Positions 26,944 through 35,077 are shown, counted from the stretch's first letter. The stretch is DNA of 64,000 nt from Chitinophaga pinensis (GCA_945870425.1 CAMBSD010000001.1:186001-250000), one strand, 5' to 3'. Made by a program: numbers and translations. Notes: generated from the sequence alone by a model not told the origin.

Positions 26944-28005
26944 TTAATTATTTTTTCTTGCCTTAAAATGAATCTGAATTGGCTGTCCTGGTTTTACATA
27001 AGCATTCTCAATATTTACATCAACAACCAATGGGATTTTGGTTCTTCCATCAAATATCTTAGTTGTTAAAGTTGGGTATGGACCACCAGATATGCCAATA
27101 TTTGTGCTATCTGTTCCTCCATTAATGGCAACAGACCCGGTCTGATAATTGAAATCATAACTTAGCAAATCTCCAGAATAGTGCTGATTTGCCCAAGGAC
27201 AGCTATAATTTATATACAGTGGATTGATATTATTAAAATTGCCAATACCTGTATTATTAGGGGGAGGGAAATTTATGAGAGGTCCGCCATCCGTAAAGGT
27301 GATATTTCTGCTGAAAGTATTGTTTGCAGCATTAGTTGTACCACCACCAGAATAATAATTCTTAACAATATTGTTTACACATAAAATATAAAAACAAGTA
27401 TTCATATAAAAATATCCTAATTCATTATTAGAAACCTTGACTCCAGTAGCATAACTAATTAAACTACTTCCATTTCCTAAATATAAAACTTGAAAAATAT
27501 TGTTTGAAATTAAAACGTTGGAAGATATTGATGAAATATTCAATGATGCAGACCCAAATGAGTTTTTTATAATCCAATTTGAACCCGTAATGATAATATT
27601 TGAAACTTTACATCTGTCAATTAAAACATTATTTGCCCTATCTGTGCCGGCATTAGAAATTTGTCCGTTAATTGTTAATCCTTGCAAGGTTAATCCGCTT
27701 AATGCCTGATTCACCGATACGGTATCAATGGTAATATGACCTACCAATGTTGTATAGTTATTAATGGTATTTGAAAGATAATAACCGGCTCCAATTATCA
27801 CCAATCGTTTAGTAATGGTAAAATCACCATAAGAAACCGGAGACCCATGTAAATAAATGGTATCGTTTGTAGCGCATGCAGTAATTGCTGGCTGTACGGT
27901 TGAAAACTGTGCAGAATTTGTAATGTAATTGTTTACAGTTCTAACTGTTGCTTGTGAAACTGAACATAAGATAAGGGTGGAAAACAATACAAAATATTTA
28001 TTCAT
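26944..28005 (-). CDS. Secreted right-handed beta-helix (pectate-lyase-like) protein
   Basis: The 353-residue protein has a signal peptide (MNKYFVLFSTLILCSVSQA) followed by TVQPAITACATNDTIYLHGS, the typical opening of pectate-lyase-like beta-helix proteins. Coils rich in V/I and N ladders follow (LTLQGLTINGQIS, NNVLIDRCKVSNIIITGSN, NVLISNNIF). The last 60 residues contain GGTDSTNIGISGGPYP and a strand-rich tail without a T9SS motif. It is the first gene of the operon with the two T9SS-sorted proteins, so it may act with them at the surface. No catalytic residues of a specific lyase can be assigned, and it may be a structural or binding protein. Confidence 0.85.
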   Translation of the reverse strand: MNKYFVLFSTLILCSVSQATVRTVNNYITNSAQFSTVQPAITACATNDTIYLHGSPVSYGDFTITKRLVIIGAGYYLSNTINNYTTLVGHITIDTVSVNQALSGLTLQGLTINGQISNAGTDRANNVLIDRCKVSNIIITGSNWIIKNSFGSASLNISSISSNVLISNNIFQVLYLGNGSSLISYATGVKVSNNELGYFYMNTCFYILCVNNIVKNYYSGGGTTNAANNTFSRNITFTDGGPLINFPPPNNTGIGNFNNINPLYINYSCPWANQHYSGDLLSYDFNYQTGSVAINGGTDSTNIGISGGPYPTLTTKIFDGRTKIPLVVDVNIENAYVKPGQPIQIHFKARKNN

Positions 28006-28153
28006 AAAAAAGATAATTTATTTCGCAAAGAACAAATCAAAAAGCTTAAAGCACTATACCCCCAAAGTTGTATTTTTGTATTTAATGAATTGTGATTACT
28101 GTTTTGCAATTACCTTTGAAAGGTCAAAATAGCATTTTAATAAAAAATAACAT

Positions 28154-30139
28154 TTGATTATTTTATTACATTTTTATCCAAATTTTAAAAAAATAAAAAG
28201 GACATGGAAAATTCTTTTTTCAGCGCTCTTTCTTATTTTATTAGGGGTATATGCCAAAGCCGATTCCATTGAAAACAAACCAATAAATATTGCTGATAAA
28301 TGTTCCATAATTTTTGATTTAGATACAACCTATACCCTCAATCCAATTATAAACTATGATGAAATTAAATGGAATAATCACCCATTCAAACTATTTAGTA
28401 TCCAAAGCCAGCAATATCAAAATGAATTTGTAATTAAGTATGAATTCACTCATCTCACAAATACGAATAGGACATATTTTCTTGAAGTAGATAATACGCT
28501 AATTGATAAAATTTACTTTTATCATTTTGCAGAAAACAAACTAATTAAAACAGACGAATCCGGGGATGAAATTCCATTCGTTAATAGAAAAACACCATTC
28601 AGAAATCCATTATTTGAGATACTTGTAAATGAAAAAGGTAAGCATACCATTCTGTTAAAAATAATGGCTGATGGCAGGCGACTTAATTTTCCAATACGCT
28701 TAATTGAAGTCAATTCATTTGTATCATACGCAGAAAAAAAAGACCTGCTATTCGGTCTATATCTAGGTATATTATTTTTATTGTGTTTTTTGAGCGTGTA
28801 TTTTGGATTCATTGTGAGTGATGCTGTATTCTACTTTTTTGCTTTATACATTGGTTTTTTATCTTTAAATCAATTTATCCTAAGTGGCATTTCATTTCAG
28901 TATTTCTGGCCAAGCCTAACTGAATGGTCTAATAAAAGTGGCCCTATTACCATTATTCTCGCCATCATATTCGGACTCATTTTTGCTAAGTCTTTTTTTA
29001 AAAATGAAGGTTACAATAAGTATGTTATTAACGGATTGAATATTTTTCTTGTTCTGAATATTGTCTTGCTAACCATGATGCTACAAAATGGTGAAGTTTT
29101 TAATGTTTCCATTCGAATCATGTATAATTTCATAATCATTTTTTACCTATCGCTTTGTATGCTGGGCATTTATTACATGTTTAAAAAAGTACAAATAACC
29201 AGGTTTTATATCCCAGGATTTTTGCTTGCAACAGGTATTATTTCATTCATGACATTTCTAACCAATAACAAAGAACCTGAATTCATATTTACCAATAACC
29301 TTGTTATTTTTTTGTTATTGTTTAAATGTATTATTTTATTCCTAGCACTCATAGATCGTTTCAGAATATTTAAAAAAGAAAAGGAGCTAGCACAATTACA
29401 ATTAATAAAAAAACTTGAAGAGGTTAATAAGCTCAAAGAAAATCTGAATGAGGAGCTGTCCACACAAATTGAGATTAAAACAAGGGAATTGGAAAAAAAA
29501 CAAACAGAGTTGTATTGGTCAATTTTGACAGGAGAAGAGCGGGAAAGAAAAAGAATTGCCAAGGAACTACACGATGGATTAGGAGCTCAGCTATCTGCAC
29601 TTAAACTGCACGTGCAGTCGGATGGGTGCGAGAAAATGCTCCTGACAGGTAAATCAAAAACACTTCACCATAATCTTATTAAACAAATTGATGAAGCATG
29701 TTTGGAAGTGCGTAACATTTCACATGACCTATTGCCCCCCGGATTAATCAATGCAGGAATTACGGAAAGTATCAATCGCTTCCTCCATAAAATAAAAGAG
29801 AATTCAAATATTGATTTAAAATTCATTCATCAAATTGAAAAGGAAACTTTGACGAAGGATTTAGAGGTACAGATTTTTAGAATTATTCAAGAACTAGTAA
29901 ACAATATCATAAAACATTCGCATGCTCAATCAGCGGCCATTCAAATAATTCAAAATCACTCAAAAATACTAATCATTGCAGAAGATGATGGAATTGGATT
30001 TGATATGGAAACAAATCAAAATGGCTTAGGAATCAACAATATTAATAACAGAATAGCCTCATTAAATGGGAGTATTGTTATTAATTCATTAGAGAACAAA
30101 GGCACCACTGTCATAATTGAAATTACTTTACCAGAATGA
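28154..30139 (+). CDS. 7TMR-DISM sensor histidine kinase (NarL-pathway type)
   Basis: This 661-residue protein has an N-terminal export segment, an extracellular 7TMR-DISMED2-like beta domain (about 40-190), seven hydrophobic helices (about 195-405), a coiled coil, and a HisKA_3 dimerisation domain with the phospho-histidine in KRIAKELHDGLGAQLSALKL. A HATPase follows (QELVNNIIKHSHA, EDDGIGFD, GLGINNINNRI). It should sense an extracellular ligand, perhaps carbohydrate, and signal to the regulator that overlaps its 3' end. There is no in-frame ATG near the start. The TTG at 28154 is the best candidate, but an uncommon start further down is possible. It is divergent from the T9SS operon, which it may control. 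Confidence 0.9.
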   Translation: MIILLHFYPNFKKIKRTWKILFSALFLILLGVYAKADSIENKPINIADKCSIIFDLDTTYTLNPIINYDEIKWNNHPFKLFSIQSQQYQNEFVIKYEFTHLTNTNRTYFLEVDNTLIDKIYFYHFAENKLIKTDESGDEIPFVNRKTPFRNPLFEILVNEKGKHTILLKIMADGRRLNFPIRLIEVNSFVSYAEKKDLLFGLYLGILFLLCFLSVYFGFIVSDAVFYFFALYIGFLSLNQFILSGISFQYFWPSLTEWSNKSGPITIILAIIFGLIFAKSFFKNEGYNKYVINGLNIFLVLNIVLLTMMLQNGEVFNVSIRIMYNFIIIFYLSLCMLGIYYMFKKVQITRFYIPGFLLATGIISFMTFLTNNKEPEFIFTNNLVIFLLLFKCIILFLALIDRFRIFKKEKELAQLQLIKKLEEVNKLKENLNEELSTQIEIKTRELEKKQTELYWSILTGEERERKRIAKELHDGLGAQLSALKLHVQSDGCEKMLLTGKSKTLHHNLIKQIDEACLEVRNISHDLLPPGLINAGITESINRFLHKIKENSNIDLKFIHQIEKETLTKDLEVQIFRIIQELVNNIIKHSHAQSAAIQIIQNHSKILIIAEDDGIGFDMETNQNGLGINNINNRIASLNGSIVINSLENKGTTVIIEITLPE

Positions 30140-30783
30140 ATGAACCTAAGAAAATCCTAATTGCAGATGACCACAAAATATTCTTAGATGGTCTAAACTT
30201 AATTTTAAATGAAATCAATCATATAAAAATTGTTGCGCAAGCTTCAAATGGAAAGGAAGCGGTTGAAGCATTCAAAAATATTGAAATAGATATTGCCATA
30301 ATTGACTTAAACATGAATGACTTTAGTGGCATAGATTTGATATCTGCCTTGAAATCTATTCAACCAAAATGTAAAATAATTGTATTATCTATGGTAGATG
30401 ATTCATCTATAATTAAATCGCTATTGAACAACTACATTGATGCATATGTAATTAAATATGGTGGCAAACAGGAATTACTCGAGGCATTACATTCTATCGA
30501 TCAAGGTATCCCATACATTTCACCATCAATAAACTTAAATCAATTAGAAACAGAAAAAAAACAATCCTTAAACAATGGAAATATTTGGATTGAAAAACTA
30601 ACAAAAAGAGAGATTGAAATAATCAAACTTATCGCACTTCAGATGAATAGTTCACAAATTTCTGAAAAACTATTTCTAAGCTATTATACTGTAAAAACAC
30701 ATCGAAAGAATATTCTACAAAAACTTGAGTTAAAAAACACTGCAGGACTAATTGAATTCGCCAATAAGAATAATTTACTGTAA
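30136..30783 (+). CDS. NarL/FixJ-family response regulator
   Basis: The 215-residue protein combines a receiver domain (1-120; acidic DDH at 11-13, phospho-acceptor D57 in AIIDLNMND) with a LuxR-type helix-turn-helix (LTKREIEIIKLIA through YYTVKTHRKNILQKL). Its ATG overlaps the kinase stop by four bases (ATGA), so the pair is translationally coupled. The last 42 bases of the gene and the following sequence are duplicated at 32016-32077, beyond the transposase and a lipoprotein gene. Likely targets are genes for surface or secreted functions, but no binding site can be shown. Confidence 0.95.
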   Translation: MNEPKKILIADDHKIFLDGLNLILNEINHIKIVAQASNGKEAVEAFKNIEIDIAIIDLNMNDFSGIDLISALKSIQPKCKIIVLSMVDDSSIIKSLLNNYIDAYVIKYGGKQELLEALHSIDQGIPYISPSINLNQLETEKKQSLNNGNIWIEKLTKREIEIIKLIALQMNSSQISEKLFLSYYTVKTHRKNILQKLELKNTAGLIEFANKNNLL

Positions 30784-30800
30784 AAAAGTTCTTTTATGTG
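30739..30800 (+). repeat. 62-bp direct repeat containing the regulator 3' end, copy 1
   Basis: This block covers the last 14 codons of the regulator gene and 17 bases beyond its stop. It matches 32016-32077 at 58 of 62 positions in the same orientation. The second copy has lost the stop codon context and has no intact gene attached. Both copies run straight into palindromic elements. Confidence 0.9.
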
Positions 30801-30805
30801 CTTTA

Positions 30806-30854
30806 TGTGTTGTCGGGAGTTTCCGTGCTGTCGGGAGTTTCCTCCCGACAGCAC
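30806..30854. repeat. REP-like palindrome, family A: half copy plus full hairpin
   Basis: A left arm only (TGTGTTGTCGGGAGTTTCC, 30806-30824) is followed by a full hairpin. GTGCTGTCGGGAG at 30825-30837 faces its exact complement at 30842-30854 with loop TTTC. It ends four bases from the stop codon of the RAYT gene. The same half-plus-full layout is seen in family B at 46985-47030. Confidence 0.9.
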
Positions 30855-30857
30855 AAA

Positions 30858-31403
30858 TCAAACGTAATCCAAATAATGTTTAACTTCAATTTTATTTTGA
30901 ATGCCTTTTTCATAAAACAAGGCACTGCTATAAAAATAATCTTCGATGTTAATGCTTAACTTCCAGTGCGGCTGTAGTGGATTGTTATGGATATAATTTA
31001 ATTTTATTTCAAATAATTCTCTATTTTCTAAAAATACCTCATCAAATCTATCTTGCCATACCTTAAACACTTGACCATTCTGATTTATCCTAATTTTTCC
31101 TAATAATTCAATATCGGCTTTCTCAATTTCTTGTCTAACTTTTGTTGAAGTAAATTTTTTAAAATCCCTCATAAAGTCAATTCGTTTATTTGCTTCTTTG
31201 AAATAAATAATAAAATGAATATGGTTTGGCATTAATACATAAGCAAGAATATCTGAATCATGTTTTTTTGAGCAAAACACCAAGCTATCAGCAACAATTT
31301 CCATAGCTTGTCCTGCAATAAGCAAGTGATACCACTTATAACATGTGGTGGTTATAAAAAAAATATTTTTATCATTATAATGTTGCCTGTTTCTTAATCC
31401 CAT
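30858..31403 (-). CDS. REP-associated tyrosine transposase (RAYT, Y1/HUH family)
   Basis: This 181-residue single-strand nuclease-like protein has the Y1_Tnp features: an N-terminal strand IFFITTTCYKW, the HUH metal site MPNHIHFII (H61, H63), and the C-terminal LNYIHNNPLQPHWK motif common to the Bacteroidota group. The position where the catalytic tyrosine is expected (DFKKYT in many relatives) reads DFKKFT, so it may use another tyrosine or be inactive. It is closely framed by palindromes at 30806-30854 and 31421-31448 in the way RAYTs are framed by their REP targets. A broken second homologue is at 47132-47385. There is no other transposase gene or cargo. Confidence 0.85.
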   Translation of the reverse strand: MGLRNRQHYNDKNIFFITTTCYKWYHLLIAGQAMEIVADSLVFCSKKHDSDILAYVLMPNHIHFIIYFKEANKRIDFMRDFKKFTSTKVRQEIEKADIELLGKIRINQNGQVFKVWQDRFDEVFLENRELFEIKLNYIHNNPLQPHWKLSINIEDYFYSSALFYEKGIQNKIEVKHYLDYV

Positions 31404-31420
31404 TTTTATTTCAGATTATA

Positions 31421-31448
31421 GTGTCGGTAGAAAACTCCCGACAACACA
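31421..31448. repeat. REP-like palindrome, family A, upstream of RAYT
   Basis: TGTCGGTAG at 31422-31430 faces CTCCCGACA at 31435-31443 with one mismatch and loop AAAA. It is the left-hand partner of the palindromes at 30806-30854, so the RAYT gene lies between two members of the family. Confidence 0.85.
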
Positions 31449-31467
31449 GCTATTGTTAGGAAATAAC

Positions 31468-31914
31468 TTATTTTTTACTATAAAATATTTTTGGGTAAAT
31501 TGATTCACCTTGAATAATGGCATTCTCTTTATCATTTAATATAAAGGAAGTGTCACTTATCTCTTCTATGCAGGTTTTACCATAATCATTTTTGCCAATG
31601 GTAATAAGGTATAATTTGTTATTGGAATTCTGAATACTGTAGGTTCCTGTTAAAGGAACCGTATCCTTACCAATTGTTGTATAAGTTAAATCTGACTTTA
31701 ATGTCATAACGATTGCATCTTTTGCACTTTGTTCATAAACCAATTTGTTGTCTGAAACGTTTAAATATTGGGCTTTAGTTGTGCCCCAAGTGCCATACAA
31801 AGCAGAGTAGTTAAAATTTGGGGCTTGAGTGGTTGTTGCGGTTTCTTTTTTACAAGAAAAGAAAAACACACATAAAAGGGTTTGGAGTAAGAAAATTTTT
31901 AAAGTTGTTTTCAT
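31468..31914 (-). CDS. Lipoprotein, lipocalin-like
   Basis: This 148-residue lipoprotein has a signal peptide ending in the lipobox FFSC (cysteine near residue 21) followed by a lysine-rich start (KKETATTT). The mature part (YGTWGTTKAQYL, VMTLKSDLTYTTIG, PLTGTYSIQNSNNKLYLIT) resembles the small lipocalin-like beta-barrel lipoproteins common in Bacteroidota. It should sit in the outer or inner membrane facing the periplasm. Its function is unknown. With the RAYT it fills the interval between the two 62-bp direct repeats. Confidence 0.8.
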   Translation of the reverse strand: MKTTLKIFLLQTLLCVFFFSCKKETATTTQAPNFNYSALYGTWGTTKAQYLNVSDNKLVYEQSAKDAIVMTLKSDLTYTTIGKDTVPLTGTYSIQNSNNKLYLITIGKNDYGKTCIEEISDTSFILNDKENAIIQGESIYPKIFYSKK

Positions 31915-32015
31915 TTTTTTATTTACAATTAATCTATTAATTCAAAATTAAATACCTTGAAAGAAAAAACAAAAAGTTCTTTTCTTGACATTCTATCAAT
32001 TGAAAAAATGAGCAT

Positions 32016-32077
32016 ACTGAAGGACTAATTGAATTCGCCAATAAGAATGATTTACTCAAAAAAAGTTCTTTTATGTG
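32016..32077 (+). repeat. 62-bp direct repeat, copy 2 (orphan regulator 3' end)
   Basis: This matches 30739-30800 at 58 of 62 bases and encodes, with one change, the final residues of a NarL-type regulator (GLIEFANKN-like). No upstream regulator coding sequence precedes it. It is likely the remnant of a second regulator gene, or of a duplication that carried the region between the copies. The intact copy is at 30136-30783. Confidence 0.88.
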
Positions 32078-32078
32078 A

Positions 32079-32125
32079 TTAGGTATTTTCACCTAAAAAT
32101 TATTTATCGGGAAGTAATTCTCGTC
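32079..32125. repeat. Composite palindrome element, families B and A (degenerate), copy 1
   Basis: TTAGGT/ACCTAA at 32079-32096 with loop ATTTTC is followed by a decayed family A hairpin (ATCGGGAA-GTAA-TTCTCGT, about 32105-32120). The same two-hairpin order recurs at 34112-34160. The pairing is imperfect, so these look like older copies. Confidence 0.75.
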
Positions 32126-32136
32126 TACACCTTTAT

Positions 32137-32175
32137 TTTGAAATTGAATCCATATCAACTTTTTTCAGGACGAGG
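32137..32175. repeat. Dispersed 38-nt repeat, copy 2
   Basis: The 21 bases at 32155-32175 are identical to 22263-22283, and the preceding TTTTGAAATT block is shared. It lies 56 bases downstream of the hipA stop codon, which is at 32231-32233. No gene is associated with it here. Confidence 0.7.
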
Positions 32176-32230
32176 CATTTTTTTCTTATTTATAAATGAA
32201 CTGTTATTATCTAAAATTTGATGAGGTAAC

Positions 32231-33457
32231 TTATGATTTTTTGCCAATTACTTTTGCTATTCTATTCATAGAATCATTACTTACATGGCATTTCTTCGCA
32301 TATACTTTCCAATTATAAACAACAGCTTGCACTTGATCAATTATATTACTGGCATTTTTTATGTTGAAATAATTGGCTAATTCCAATAGGTGTTCTTTTG
32401 TTGGTTTGGCACTCTCACCGCTTACCATCGTGCTGTGCATGCCATGTCCTGAACTTGAAAATGTTAAGTCGTATGCTGGAGCAACTTTCCAATTTCCATT
32501 TTCATCCATTAAAAAGGAAATGTTTTTACTGTGGTCATCTCTATTGTGTGCAAAAACATTAAATGCCGCTAAACGCAATATTTTTTCATACGCACGAACA
32601 TCACGTTCAAGTCTGAAAGCACAATCCATGATATTTCCATAGTCTAAATTGCTTAATCTGAAATCATCATGCATCATACCAGCAGCTGAATGCATGTGCA
32701 AACGATTATTACCTATTCTATCAAAACGTTTTGTGCCAAAATATACTTGACCAGATTTACCTTTAAAAAGTTTACTCTCACTCATTTCAATTCCCGCGTC
32801 TAGTGCCATTTGATAATAAGCATATTCAATATTTGAAATATCTGGCCTATCAGCAGATGAAGGAAATTTAATAAGCCAATGCTCATAATCAGGTGGCAAC
32901 TCTTTTTTAGAGACCATTATTTGTTCTGTTTTAGGGTTGTAGCCCACTAATATTTTGGGTCGAGCTCCACCTGAAGATCCACCTAATATATACAATTCAT
33001 CAAGAATTTCTGTAGCTGTTCCAGTAAGAATTTGATGTGCCGCTATGGCTATATCATCTAGTTCAAACTTAAATAGCTTATCTATTTTATAGGCTGATTC
33101 AGGTTTGTAAATTAATGCACCCACACCATTACTTCCCACAAAAGCCAATCGGTCAAGCATGGTTATATTACTCATATCAATTCCTTTTGCTGTTAATGCC
33201 CTATCTAATAATAATCTTCCCCAACCATCTGGCAAAGAATCAGCAAATACGCCAAATAATCCATCAAATGGAAAGGCATCTGCGCTATTTATTTCCTTAT
33301 TGAGTTTTAATTTCAGTGGAGATATTTCAATTCCTTGACTGATAAAATCACTATAATATTTAAAATATATATCCCGCTTATCAATTACCAATTCACCTAC
33401 CTCAATTTCAATTTTGTTGAATGTAATTGATACAATTAATTTTTTAATGGATTCCAT
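32231..33457 (-). CDS. hipA: HipA-family serine/threonine kinase toxin
   Basis: The 408-residue protein has the HipA N-subdomain 1 (DGLFGVFADSLPDGWGRLLLDR), a glycine-rich loop (GGSSGGARPK, about 159-168), the catalytic loop HNRDDHSKN (304-312, catalytic D308) and the metal-binding DLT (D330). In characterised systems HipA phosphorylates aminoacyl-tRNA synthetases and induces dormancy. The two domains that are split into HipS and HipT in some relatives are here in one chain, so it is the full-length type. The antitoxin gene lies two bases upstream, in the order hipB then hipA. The kinase motifs are intact, so the toxin should be active. Confidence 0.94.
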   Translation of the reverse strand: MESIKKLIVSITFNKIEIEVGELVIDKRDIYFKYYSDFISQGIEISPLKLKLNKEINSADAFPFDGLFGVFADSLPDGWGRLLLDRALTAKGIDMSNITMLDRLAFVGSNGVGALIYKPESAYKIDKLFKFELDDIAIAAHQILTGTATEILDELYILGGSSGGARPKILVGYNPKTEQIMVSKKELPPDYEHWLIKFPSSADRPDISNIEYAYYQMALDAGIEMSESKLFKGKSGQVYFGTKRFDRIGNNRLHMHSAAGMMHDDFRLSNLDYGNIMDCAFRLERDVRAYEKILRLAAFNVFAHNRDDHSKNISFLMDENGNWKVAPAYDLTFSSSGHGMHSTMVSGESAKPTKEHLLELANYFNIKNASNIIDQVQAVVYNWKVYAKKCHVSNDSMNRIAKVIGKKS

Positions 33458-33459
33458 TT

Positions 33460-33750
33460 TTAAATTTTGGTCCTTTCGCTAAACAACTTATCAATATCCT
33501 TTAATGTATTATTTGGGTTTAATATCAAATCAAAATCATGGATGCGATTTAGTATTTGAGATAACTTTACCAAAGATTCTAAGGCAATTTGCCCTGTAAG
33601 TTCAAATCGTTTAATGCTTCCTAAAGATACACCAGAACGTTTGGCCAATTCACTTTGAGTTAATCCTGCCTGCTTTCGCAGCACTTTGTGTTTTTGTGCC
33701 AATTCCTTTATCATTTCAATAGGAATTTTTTCTGTACCGAACTTTGTCAT
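33460..33750 (-). CDS. hipB: HipB-type antitoxin (XRE family)
   Basis: The small protein has an XRE helix-turn-helix (LRKQAGLTQSELAKRSGVSLGSIKRFE) and a short C-terminal tail. I use the ATG at 33750 (MTKFGTEK) rather than an upstream TTG at 33759, because the TTG would sit inside a candidate operator. It is expected to bind HipA, block its kinase activity and repress its own promoter. The stop lies two bases before the hipA ATG, giving tight coupling. Confidence 0.9.
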   Translation of the reverse strand: MTKFGTEKIPIEMIKELAQKHKVLRKQAGLTQSELAKRSGVSLGSIKRFELTGQIALESLVKLSQILNRIHDFDLILNPNNTLKDIDKLFSERTKI

Positions 33751-33816
33751 ATTAGCCAATATATGATACGAAAATATGGTATTATAGCTAAAATAGCTAA
33801 TATTTTGGCTATTTAA
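33749..33816. promoter_or_regulatory. Candidate hipBA operator/promoter
   Basis: Several inverted copies of a TAGCTA/TTGGCTA half-site lie just upstream of hipB: ATATT-AGCC-AATAT at 33750-33763, then TATAGCTA, AATAGCTA and TTTTGGCTAT between 33783 and 33812. Clusters of repeated half-sites beside the antitoxin start are typical of HipB operators. The match is to a repeated pattern only, since the binding site of this HipB is unknown. Confidence 0.5.
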
Positions 33817-33830
33817 TATCCGCTTTAATG

Positions 33831-34250
33831 GTTAATTTTATCAATACCTTAAATAATTGGGGTATTGTTTGACGGCATGCCTATTGAAAAACTATTCCTT
33901 TTCCTAAATTCTTTGGGCAAATTCGTGTACTATCATTTTCAATTTTTACCTTTAAATGTTTGATCACTTTTGTTTGATGAATAATACAGGTATAATCTAA
34001 TATTTTATAACTTCCAATCCCACTCATTATATTGGCTAAGCAATCATAAAATATAATGCATTTAGTGTATTATAGGCAGACCTATTTAATCGATTCTTTT
34101 AACTTTTATCTTGTCAGGTATTTTCACCTAACAATTATCTATCAGGAAGTAATTCCCGCCTAAACCTTACCTGCTAATTATATGGTTGGAGATGCTAAGC
34201 AAAACAACAACCATAGGCAATGCTGCTATTTTTCATATTGTTTAGATTTT
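33831..34250. other. Intergenic region with composite repeats, no gene
   Basis: No coding frame is convincing here. Two repeat elements are visible: a B/A composite (TGTCAGGT-ATTTTC-ACCTAACA at 34112-34133, followed by ATCAGGAAGTAATTCCCGCC) and a family C element at 34183-34220 (TGGTTGGAG...CAACCATAGGCAA). The latter matches 47412-47449 at about 30 of 38 positions. Confidence 0.75.
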
Positions 34251-34757
34251 TTATTGACAAAAGCTCCCGCCATCATTCTCAATACAACCTGTTCGGGTAT
34301 TAACTGTTATATTAATTACCCCATCAGGGTTAGATAATGATTCTCCTCTTACTCTTCCTAATGTTGGAGAGATAACAGAGAAAGAAATATTGAAATACCT
34401 ATTAACCCCATCTATATCTATGGATGAAGGATTAATCTCTATGCCTATGTTGGTTCCATGAAATATTTTACCTGACAAGTAAGCTATCAAAGAAGATTCA
34501 TCACCCAACAATACCTGTTCTTCTTGTTTTGGTTGTTCATTCTCATTCTCAATAGCGGTATTTACTTTACTCGCTTCATCTAAGTAATTAGCATATTCAA
34601 TTGCTGCTATAGAATCTTGGATTCTTGTTGCAGTATCAATGGAATCTTGTATTCTAATCGCTTCCGCTTTCTTTTTTTCTTCCATTGAAGGACCACAAGC
34701 TAGTAAGAAAGTCATACCTGTAAAGGTTAAAAAATGGAGTTGTAATTTGTGTTTCAT
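34251..34757 (-). CDS. Putative lipoprotein of unknown function
   Basis: This 168-residue protein has a lipobox (TFLLAC, cysteine near residue 21) after a signal peptide. A charged helical region follows with a repeated IQDSI motif (RIQDSIDTATRIQDSIAAIE), then an acidic linker and a beta-rich C-domain ending in cysteines (TRTGCIENDGGSFC), which may form a disulfide. I recognise no family. The neighbour at 34799 is also a small lipoprotein on the same strand, 41 bases upstream, so the two may be one transcript. Confidence 0.75.
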   Translation of the reverse strand: MKHKLQLHFLTFTGMTFLLACGPSMEEKKKAEAIRIQDSIDTATRIQDSIAAIEYANYLDEASKVNTAIENENEQPKQEEQVLLGDESSLIAYLSGKIFHGTNIGIEINPSSIDIDGVNRYFNISFSVISPTLGRVRGESLSNPDGVINITVNTRTGCIENDGGSFCQ

Positions 34758-34798
34758 AAGCCAAGGGTTTTAATGATAATAATTAAAACAATAAATGA

Positions 34799-35077
34799 TT
34801 ATTTCTTACTGCATTCCGCTCGAACTTTCCCAACAAAATCTAAGAAATCTGATGGTGTTTGACCTGCTTGCATTTTGACCTCAATTGCTGAAAATTCCTC
34901 GTATGTGTATTTTTTTTGAATTTTATCAAGTAAGCAAGAACAAATTTCTTGATTCCCACCTGAAGTCATTTGACAGGAATTCATAAAGTTCTGTGTTACG
35001 TCTGCTGGATAATCCTGCTTTGTATTACAAGCAAATATGGTAATTACAAAAGTTAATAAAAGTAATGTGTTTCTCAT
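34799..35077 (-). CDS. Small cysteine-containing lipoprotein
   Basis: The 92-residue protein has a lipobox (TIFAC, cysteine near 17) and a mature helical domain with conserved-looking cysteines and aromatic residues: NSCQMTSGGNQEICSCLLDKIQKKYTYEEF, ending VRAECSKK. Small proteins with the CSCxxDKIQKKYTYEEF pattern seem widespread in Bacteroidota, but I know of no function. It is likely co-transcribed with the lipoprotein downstream at 34251-34757. Confidence 0.8.
   Translation of the reverse strand: MRNTLLLLTFVITIFACNTKQDYPADVTQNFMNSCQMTSGGNQEICSCLLDKIQKKYTYEEFSAIEVKMQAGQTPSDFLDFVGKVRAECSKK

Noticed and set aside
32231-33457. Split HipS/HipT kinase system
   Set aside because: Both the N-terminal subdomain and the kinase core are in one 408-residue protein, so it is the ordinary HipA type.
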